Source: Enterovibrio sp. JCM 19048
GTDB lineage: Bacteria; Pseudomonadota; Gammaproteobacteria; Enterobacterales; Vibrionaceae
Direction: 5' to 3'
DNA length: 34,783 nt
Assembly: GCA_001310415.1 (NCBI GenBank)
Contig: BAXE01000037.1
Span: forward strand, 1-34,783
The notes beneath the pieces were generated by a model. That model was not told the DNA's origin and did not search any database. It saw nothing but the letters and a program-made list of their open reading frames with translations. Positions 29,565-34,783 of the stretch are shown in pieces. The position numbers were made by a program, and so were the translations under genes. Every line of letters starts with the position of its first letter. The first letter of the stretch is position 1.

Positions 29565-29788
29565 CAGAGCCTCCATGTCATACAACTATCCATTTTTGTC
29601 TGGGTAGCATGCTAGGCCATTAAAAAGCTCAAATGCAATACATAAGTCTATTAATTGATACGTATTTGGCTACATAAATTAATCATCCTGTAACAATTGG
29701 CGATAAATTCTGTTTATTTATTGTTCTTTGTGTCGATGGGATCACAGTGGGGTTGGGTGGTGAAAAGAGGAAGGAATACGGCGGGAAA

Positions 29789-30789
29789 ATGAAGAAAAAT
29801 ATCTTCTATATTGAGCTGCTGAGAGTGGTGGCCGCAGTCGCCGTGATCGCGATTCACGTATTAGGCCCCTATCGCTATATAAACGGTCAGATCCCGCTCA
29901 GTGACTGGGTTTCCGCCATTGCCATCAATGGTGCCAGCCGTTGGGCGGTGCCGGTATTTATTATGATTACCGGTGCATTATTGCTTTCAGACACCCGGCC
30001 ATTTTCGCCACACTATTTTGTCCGCCGAAGATTGATGAAAGTGTTAGTACCGTTTTTGGTCTGGTCTGTTTTCTATGCGTTTCTGGCGGGACTTTCGTTA
30101 CAAAATGTAAATTGGACGGAATCTGTACAGCGGTTAACCAGCCTTCCTTACGAGGAAACCTATTATCACCTTGGCTTTTTCTACTATTTTATCCCGCTCT
30201 ATTTTCTTGTTCCGATACTGCGTCCGGTTGTTCAGCGTGATGATCCGGCGCTGTTTTATACCTTACTCGGCTGTTGGCTGATTTTGTGTACCGCGCGGTT
30301 GATGGGCGTTTCACTTGGGCTGGTGGAAGATCTGGTGCTTTACGGCGGTTACCTGCTGCTCGGCGTTATGCTCCACCGGCAAAAGCTGCCTGTCCGCATA
30401 CTCTTGTTTGTCGGGCTGTTGGCTCTAGTCGCGACCGAATACACGGCTATTTCAGGGAGTGTCTCAAAAGGGGCATACACAAGTGCGGGCTGGTTTTCCT
30501 ATAAAACAGTGAACACGGTATTGATTGCCGCGGCGGTATTTGTCCTGTGCCAGCAGTGGGCGGAAAAGGTTTCGGCCCCTGTGCAGCGGAAAATCGCGGC
30601 AGTCAGCCGACACTCGCTAGGGATATATCTGGTGCATCCGCTGTTTTTGTGGCCGGTAAGGGAGCTGGCATTTACGCCATCCATGGCGTGGCTGTTTATT
30701 CCGTTGATGACACTGGCTGTGTTCGGGGCTTCCTATCTGGCCAGTGTCGCATTATCCAGGTGGCGGTTAACGGCGTGGCTGGTGCCTGA
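29789..30789 (+). CDS. Acyltransferase 3 family membrane protein (WecH/OafA-like)
   Basis: About 333 residues if it ends at 30789, or 363 as written to 30880. Begins MKKNIFYIELLRVVAAVAVIAIHVLG with the family's catalytic-site His, then SRWAVPVFIMITGALLL, a LVPFLVWSVFYAF helix, YYHLGFFYYFIPLY and, near the end, SRHSLGIYLVHPLF. About ten membrane helices. It transfers acetyl or similar groups to surface glycans; the acceptor is unknown. As written, the C-terminus runs 91 bases antisense into the DUF2500 gene. One missing base near 30780 would end it at 30789, flush with that gene. The AT-rich leader and plainer codon use differ a little from its neighbours, which may hint at transfer. GGCGGGAAA precedes the ATG. 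Confidence 0.85.
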
Positions 30790-31128
30790 TCACTGCACCC
30801 GTTGCAGTTTGGCGAAGTGGATAAAATCCAGGCCGCGATATGTCAGGGTGCCACAATCTCCCGGTTGCAGGGCGTGGTAGTAATGGATGCCGACCTGAAA
30901 TTCGCGTTTCGGGCCACCTTCGATCGGTTCAACATAAAGCCAGTATTCTTCCGGCTCCTGATTTTGTTGGGGATTGGGAATGGTGACCGATTGTTTATCC
31001 AGAATGCGGATATCAATGGTGCGTTCTTCTGCGCCGTGCCCCAACATGTGTTTTTGGTAGGTAAGCAAGAAGTAGACACCGGCAATCACTAACAGGGCGA
31101 CAACGAGCAATATCACAGAAATGGGCAC
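30790..31128 (-). CDS. yhhM: DUF2500 membrane protein, YhhM-like
   Basis: 112 residues. One N-terminal membrane helix (ISVILLVVALLVIAGVYFLLTY) is followed by a soluble beta-rich domain ending FQVGIHYYHALQPGDCGTLTYRGLDFIHF, the DUF2500 signature (E. coli YhhM has QYHALTVGDKGTLSYKG). The function is unknown. The start is the GTG at 31128 with AAAGGAG upstream; a longer reading to 31227 lacks a site. In E. coli yhhM lies between yhhL and yhhN next to ftsY; here it is about 3 kb away from yhhL, with several genes between. Confidence 0.85.
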   Translation of the reverse strand: MPISVILLVVALLVIAGVYFLLTYQKHMLGHGAEERTIDIRILDKQSVTIPNPQQNQEPEEYWLYVEPIEGGPKREFQVGIHYYHALQPGDCGTLTYRGLDFIHFAKLQRVQ

Positions 31129-31353
31129 GGTTTTCTCCTTTATCCGGCCATAACGGGCCGGAGATGAGTCTACTTCACTGCAAAGGTTCGCAAACCTGAG
31201 AGGCGAGAGATTCGTGATCAGCAACACTTATCGCCGTGCACTTTGTCGTTAATGTAAGCACCAGTGTAAACAAAGTTAAATGGCGTTCTCAGTTTTGCGT
31301 GGATAGCGTAAGCTAATGATATATGGGTAATGATTTAAATCAGGGAGGCCAGC

Positions 31354-31716
31354 ATGGATGATATTGCCATTGTCGTGAGACAGAGTCGGCGTCTGGAACG
31401 GCTTCTTAAGGAACATTATCACGCCAAGGGGCGTGGGTTGCATGAACTGGTGACCAGTTGCCAGGAGCGTTTGCCCCACGACGTGATCGCCAAATTGCGC
31501 TTTGTCGCTACCATCCGCAACAAAGCGGTGCATGAAGATGGTTACGAAGTGGATGATATGCGCGGGTTTATGAATGCCTGTAAGCAGTGTGAAAAAGAGC
31601 TGCTACCGCGCAGCAACCGGATGATCTGGCGTGTTGCGTTGTTCCTTATCTTTGCGGTTACCGCCGGTGCGGTATGGTTTTATATCGAAAACTGGCGTCA
31701 TATCGTTGGACACTGA
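31354..31716 (+). CDS. DUF4145/HEPN-like protein with C-terminal membrane anchor
   Basis: 120 residues. Helical N-terminal domain (about 1-85) with RFVATIRNKAVHED: RNKAVH fits the R-N-x3-H pattern of HEPN ribonucleases, and DUF4145 proteins belong to that broad fold. A single membrane helix follows (WRVALFLIFAVTAGAVWFYI, about residues 92-111), giving a cytoplasmic domain held at the inner membrane. GGGAGG eight bases before the ATG is a strong ribosome-binding site. A terminator follows, so it is a single-gene unit. There is no adjacent antitoxin-like gene. Activity as an RNase is only a possibility, since many DUF4145 members are uncharacterised. Confidence 0.8.
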   Translation: MDDIAIVVRQSRRLERLLKEHYHAKGRGLHELVTSCQERLPHDVIAKLRFVATIRNKAVHEDGYEVDDMRGFMNACKQCEKELLPRSNRMIWRVALFLIFAVTAGAVWFYIENWRHIVGH

Positions 31717-31745
31717 CGTCAACGCCGTAAGGTTTTCAGACAAGG

Positions 31746-31767
31746 GCACCCGAAAGGGTGCTTTTTT
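31746..31767 (+). terminator. Terminator after the DUF4145-like gene
   Basis: GCACCC / GGGTGC stem with a GAAA loop and six T. Confidence 0.9.
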
Positions 31768-31958
31768 ATTGCTTTCTCTTCAATGTATTCGTGAAATTGA
31801 GACGGACAGAGAGGCAAAAATACATATTCTTTGTGGGGAATTTGCGGACAAAAACAGCCACACATTTTGATGCCTTGTTCGCTTTCTGAGAGGTCAGCAG
31901 TAGACATTCCATCTCGCATCTCTAGACTTGGTTGGCTCGATTTTTAAGGGAAAAGATC

Positions 31959-32582
31959 ATGTTGAGTTGGTTTGCCGTTTGCTTTTCTGGCCTGCTCCAT
32001 ATCAGCGCGGCGTACAGAGGCCCCCGCTGGCAATTTTACCTGTTCAAACCGCTGACCATCGCCCTGATGATGGCTATTGCCGCAATGGGTGCAGAGCCCA
32101 GTGCCTATACCCATCTGATCCTTGCCGGGCTGCTGTTTTCCCTGGTGGGCGACATTTTTCTCATGTTGCCCAAAGACCGGTTTATCCCCGGCCTGCTCAG
32201 TTTCCTCGTCGCCCATATCCTCTACAGTGTTGCGTTCTGGCAGCAGTTTGAAGGCCCGATGGTATGGTGGCTGCCCTCTATGATTGGTGCGGCAGGGGTG
32301 ATTATTTTCCTGTTATTGTTACCAAATCTCGGTGCCTTGCTGGTGCCGGTTGGTCTTTACATTGCCGTGATTGCCCAAATGGCCTGGGGGGCGGGGGAGT
32401 TCTGGATGAATACCCACTCACAACCAGCAGCCTATGCATTTGGCGGTGCTTTGCTCTTTATGGTGTCTGACACTGTGCTGGCATTTGAGCGCTTTAAAGG
32501 TCCATTCCGCACTTCTGTGTTGCTGATTATGGGCACTTACTTTTGCGCGCAGGGACTGATCACCCTGTCCGCGCTCAGTTAA
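31959..32582 (+). CDS. yhhN: YhhN-family membrane protein (lysoplasmalogenase family)
   Basis: 207 residues (208 in E. coli), with about seven hydrophobic helices. Signature segments: YLFKPLTIALMMA, LLFSLVGDIFLMLPKDRFIPGLLSFLVAHILYS and GALLFMVSDTVLAFERF, with conserved acidic residues in GDIFLM and SDTVLA. Eukaryotic members (TMEM86) hydrolyse the vinyl-ether bond of lysoplasmalogens; the substrate of bacterial members is less clear. ATG at 31959 has AAGGG upstream; the longer start at 31932 does not. The DUF2007 gene begins ten bases after the stop. Confidence 0.9.
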   Translation: MLSWFAVCFSGLLHISAAYRGPRWQFYLFKPLTIALMMAIAAMGAEPSAYTHLILAGLLFSLVGDIFLMLPKDRFIPGLLSFLVAHILYSVAFWQQFEGPMVWWLPSMIGAAGVIIFLLLLPNLGALLVPVGLYIAVIAQMAWGAGEFWMNTHSQPAAYAFGGALLFMVSDTVLAFERFKGPFRTSVLLIMGTYFCAQGLITLSALS

Positions 32583-32591
32583 AGGCAGATT

Positions 32592-32903
32592 ATGTCCTGG
32601 GTACAGGTGTATAGCGCAGGTAATTCACTGGAGGCGCACAGCCTGAAAGGGATGCTGGAAGCTTGGGCATTGATGTCGTGCTGAAAGGGGAGTCATTGTC
32701 CAGCGCGACCGGCGAACTGCCGGCAGATGCCATTGCGGTCACCCTTTGTTGATGCAAACCGGGAATCTCAGGCGCTCGGCGCACTGAGGGATTATGAAGA
32801 ACAGGCCGACACTGTCTGGCACTGCGCCGGTTGCGGGGAAGAAAACAGCGGCAGTTTCGAGATCTGCTGGCAATGTGGAACGGCGCGCAGCGAGCGGGAC
32901 TGA
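32592..32903 (+). CDS. DUF2007 signal-transducing-like protein fused to a RanBP2-type zinc ribbon
   Basis: Restored length about 104 residues. The first part (VQVYSAGNSLEAHSLKGMLEA-LGIDVVLKGESLSSATGELPAD) is a DUF2007 domain. The second part is WHCAGCGEENSGSFEICWQCG, with the W-x-C-x2-C-x10-C-x2-C spacing of RanBP2-type zinc fingers. Breaks near 32663 (one base) and 32746 (two T missing or one extra) hide the gene, so no single frame covers it. GCAGATT before the ATG is a weak site. It follows yhhN by nine bases and is probably co-transcribed. The function is unknown; the zinc ribbon suggests binding to protein or RNA. Confidence 0.8.
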
Positions 32904-33011
32904 CAGCCGCCGGTTTGCGCGGTTTGTGTACAACCTTTGCGCCATATCAACGTCCCCAACCCCTGAACATGGTTCCATTGCGCGGTTATTACTACCAACG
33001 CCGGAGTCCAG

Positions 33012-33245
33012 ATGCCTGCATCTATTCATGTCCACGAAATCCTGAACCATCTCAAGCAACAGCCTCTGTCTGAAGCCGCACTGACCGAATGGGTGGTGGC
33101 GCAGTGGGGTGAAAACGCGCGATTCCATACCTGCAGCCAGCAGGGACTATCTTTCAGCGAAGTGCTGGAATTTGCGCCGCCGCAAAAAATCTTTGATGAG
33201 ATGGGTGAACTGTCCGTCAATACTGCGCGGGTGTGTAATCACTGA
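33012..33245 (+). CDS. yecH: YecH-family (DUF2492) metal-binding protein
   Basis: 77 residues (79 in E. coli YecH). HVHEILNHL, the conserved ARFHTCSQQGLSFSEVLEF, and the C-terminal VCNH give a His/Cys set suited to metal binding. In the family, FHTCS and the final C-x-H are constant. GGAG five bases before the ATG supports the start. It lies downstream of the DUF2007 gene and is followed by a terminator. Confidence 0.9.
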   Translation: MPASIHVHEILNHLKQQPLSEAALTEWVVAQWGENARFHTCSQQGLSFSEVLEFAPPQKIFDEMGELSVNTARVCNH

Positions 33246-33264
33246 TTCTCGCTGTAGCAAAAAC

Positions 33265-33292
33265 ACAAAAGGCCTCAAGCGAGGCCTTTTGT
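33265..33292. terminator. Bidirectional terminator between yecH and yhhL
   Basis: ACAAAAGGCCTC / GAGGCCTTTTGT perfect 12-bp stem with an AAGC loop between convergent genes. Confidence 0.92.
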
Positions 33293-33306
33293 CATTCCGG
33301 GAAATG

Positions 33307-33579
33307 TTACTTCCCGACCATATATTTGCGGCGGATATCGAGCAGGGCAAAAATCCCGAACAGCAGAATTGACCACTTTTCCCAGCGCGTCATGGAAATC
33401 TTGTCACCAAATGCGCCGATAAAAATCAGCATCTGCAGGCCATGCATACAGAACAGGAATGCGGTCATGATGTAGAGCGCCATGGCTGCCACACCCGGAA
33501 ACGGATGGACGATATTGGCGATCAGAACAAACCAGACAAAACCGATGGCGGCTTTGGCTAACAGGATAAGTGCTTTCAT
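33307..33579 (-). CDS. yhhL: DUF1145 membrane protein, YhhL-like
   Basis: 90 residues, intact. Three hydrophobic helices: GFVWFVLIANIVHPFPGVA, ALYIMTAFLFCMHGLQMLIFIGAF and WSILLFGIFALLDI. Family features are HPFPG and HGLQ. The function is unknown. Its ATG overlaps the rsmD stop in an ATGA arrangement (33576-33579), so translation is probably coupled. The rsmD-yhhL order is as in E. coli. Confidence 0.92.
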   Translation of the reverse strand: MKALILLAKAAIGFVWFVLIANIVHPFPGVAAMALYIMTAFLFCMHGLQMLIFIGAFGDKISMTRWEKWSILLFGIFALLDIRRKYMVGK

Positions 33580-34211
33580 TTTTCCTCTCTTTGATACAAC
33601 CGGAAACTCACCTGTCCGGCATGTTTTTCCTTAATCATGTCCCAGTGGGTTGGCACTTCAGGCAATCCCAGTTCGCGCTCTGCCTCAATGTAGATCAGGG
33701 CGTTGTGGCTTAGCCAGCCGTTCTGCTCCAGTTTGCTGAAAACATCACTCAGCAGATCTTTACGAAATGGCGGGTCGATAAATACCACATCGAAAGGCTG
33801 GCCGGGTTTGGACAAAAACGTCAGGGCATCAGTGTTATGCACCACGGCATTATCGGCTTTCAGCGTGGCCAGGTTCTGGCTGATTTGGGTCGCCGCACCT
33901 TTATCCAGTTCCAGCAAGGTGACCTGCTCCGCTTGGCGCGACAAAGCTTCCAATCCCAAACCGCCACTGCCGGCGAATACATCCAGACAACGGGCTTCAT
34001 ACAAGTCCGCAGCCAGCCAGTTAAAGACAGTTTCTTTCACGCGATCTGTGGTCGGTCGCAGACCCTCAACATTTTTGACCGGCAATTTACGTCCGCGCCA
34101 TTTACCCGCAATGATGCGGACAAAACCGGAACCACCACCACTGTTGGCGGGTGAAGCATTGCCACGACCACTGTTTCGGCTGGCTGGGTTTTTCGGGTTA
34201 CGTCGTACCAT
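33576..34211 (-). CDS. rsmD: 16S rRNA (guanine-966-N2)-methyltransferase RsmD
   Basis: 211 residues, intact. Basic, low-complexity N-terminal 28 residues, then VRIIAGKWRGRKLPV, GLRPTTDRVKETVFNWL, the S-adenosylmethionine site CLDVFAGSGGLGLEALSR, and the catalytic DPPF in VVFIDPPFRKDLL. It methylates G966 of 16S rRNA in the 30S subunit. The ATG at 34211 has no good ribosome-binding site. It is divergent from ftsY, the conserved arrangement. Confidence 0.95.
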   Translation of the reverse strand: MVRRNPKNPASRNSGRGNASPANSGGGSGFVRIIAGKWRGRKLPVKNVEGLRPTTDRVKETVFNWLAADLYEARCLDVFAGSGGLGLEALSRQAEQVTLLELDKGAATQISQNLATLKADNAVVHNTDALTFLSKPGQPFDVVFIDPPFRKDLLSDVFSKLEQNGWLSHNALIYIEAERELGLPEVPTHWDMIKEKHAGQVSFRLYQREEK

Positions 34212-34218
34212 AGATTTT

Positions 34219-34248
34219 TTGACCGCTAAGAAGGTGTTAGACTATACG
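34219..34248 (+). promoter_or_regulatory. Candidate sigma-70 promoter for ftsY
   Basis: TTGACC at 34219-34224, an 18-base spacer and TATACG at 34243-34248, leaving a leader of about 200 bases before ftsY. This overlaps the region upstream of rsmD. Consensus match only. Confidence 0.4.
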
Positions 34249-34453
34249 CGTTCGGTAACGGCTCTGCATTTCCCCATTCATACAAAGTTCGCGACGTAAG
34301 GGCTTATTGGCTACTTTCGCCAAGGCTGCTGCGTCGAAAAGGAATGCGTTTACCCGCCGTTACCACACTGCATGAAAAGGCGCAGTGTTCACAGTTTTAG
34401 ATCAGCTCGCTGTTATCGCGCCGATTGTACCAATCAAGCTTTAGGATTTGCCA

Positions 34454-34783
34454 ATGGCAGAAAAAAAGAAACGCGGATTTATGTCCTGGCTGGGTTTCGG
34501 CCGAAAAAATGACGAAAAAGAAGAACAGCAAAAAGCCGCGGAAGAAGCGCGTTTAAAAGCGGAGGCGGAAGCCAAAGCGCAAGCTGAAGAAGAGGCCCGT
34601 TTAGCGGCAGAAGCACAAGCTAAGGCCGAAGCGGAAGAAGCCGCGCGTCTGGCTGCAGAAGCACAAGCGAGGGCAGAGGCTGAAGAAGCGGCACGTCTGG
34701 CAGCGGAAGCACAAGCGAAGGCAGAGGCTGAAGAAGCTGCGCGCTTAGCGGCGGAAGCACAAGCTAAGGCAGAGGCTGAAGAA
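34454..34783 (+). CDS. ftsY: Signal recognition particle receptor FtsY, N-terminal part (runs off the window)
   Basis: 110 residues are present, open to the window edge. The start MAEKKKRGFMSWLGFGRKNDEKEE is the basic and aromatic FtsY membrane-targeting N-terminus. It is followed by the acidic Ala/Glu/Lys-rich A domain, here built of 16-residue tandem repeats. The NG GTPase domain lies beyond the window. FtsY docks ribosome-SRP complexes at the inner membrane. AGGA lies eight bases before the ATG at 34454. The position divergent from rsmD agrees with E. coli and other gammaproteobacteria. Confidence 0.92.
   Translation, partial: MAEKKKRGFMSWLGFGRKNDEKEEQQKAAEEARLKAEAEAKAQAEEEARLAAEAQAKAEAEEAARLAAEAQARAEAEEAARLAAEAQAKAEAEEAARLAAEAQAKAEAEE
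34577..34783 (+). repeat. 48-bp tandem repeats in ftsY
   Basis: Four full units and part of a fifth encode AEAEEAARLAAEAQAK with small changes (first unit AQAEEEARLAAEAQAK; third lysine replaced by Arg in unit 2). Units 2 to 4 are alike in protein but differ at many third positions. The predicted structure is a charged single helix or coiled coil. Confidence 0.9.

Noticed and set aside
1..34783. tRNA, rRNA, CRISPR arrays, insertion sequences or prophage
   Set aside because: None found by eye: no clover-leaf with a T-loop consensus, no regularly spaced repeats apart from the ftsY coding repeats, and no transposase, integrase or Cas motifs in any frame.

Overview
The window looks like chromosome I-type DNA of a marine gammaproteobacterium, most likely a member of the Vibrionaceae; the genus cannot be fixed from the sequence alone. 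The reasons are the order gppA-rhlB-trxA-rho-ubiD-fre, the uspA/uspB pair, pldB-yigL, and the ftsY-rsmD-yhhL block with yhhM, yhhN and yecH nearby, together with a TraF_2-type outer-membrane protein. Base composition looks even, about half G+C by eye. I see no tRNA or rRNA gene, CRISPR array, integrase or insertion sequence.

Layout. 1-4710: a very large surface lipoprotein on the minus strand, divergent from an exported beta-barrel-like TraF_2 protein. 4770-13476: housekeeping block, with gppA and rhlB (minus) against trxA, rho, an unrecognised exported protein, a long ubiD, a damaged [2Fe-2S] ferredoxin gene and fre (plus). 13540-18472: EamA permease, uspA, a 640-base stretch holding a possible small gene, uspB, a YnaI-type mechanosensitive channel and a YhiN-type flavoprotein. 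18553-25198, all minus: GH63 glucosidase lipoprotein (YgjK-like), aldehyde dehydrogenase, DTW-domain tRNA modification enzyme and a composite NlpE/COG3650 lipoprotein. 25273-30789: EVE protein, yigL, pldB, an AbgT-family transporter and an acyltransferase. 30790-34783: yhhM-like DUF2500, a HEPN-like DUF4145 membrane protein, yhhN, a DUF2007/zinc-ribbon protein, yecH, yhhL, rsmD and the first third of ftsY.

The dominant technical fact is that at least 30 one- or two-base indels break genes that must be intact in a living cell (rho, rhlB, ubiD, gppA, fre, pldB, yigL). Nearly all are missing bases, often in short runs of the same base. I read them as consensus errors and give each gene its restored extent, with the site of each break. 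Lengths marked as restored assume this correction.

Biologically, most of the window is core metabolism and envelope maintenance: RNA decay and termination (rhlB, rho), ppGpp metabolism (gppA), ubiquinone synthesis (ubiD), flavin reduction (fre), thiol redox (trxA), membrane lipid turnover (pldB, yhhN), stress (uspA, uspB, the MscS channel) and ribosome and protein targeting (rsmD, ftsY). The most interesting points are an internal duplication in the C-terminal half of UbiD, a neighbouring ferredoxin gene lacking its middle, a short HEPN-like protein with a C-terminal membrane anchor, the divergent giant lipoprotein/outer-membrane pair, and a possible hidden small gene upstream of uspB. I did not find a clear new multi-gene system.
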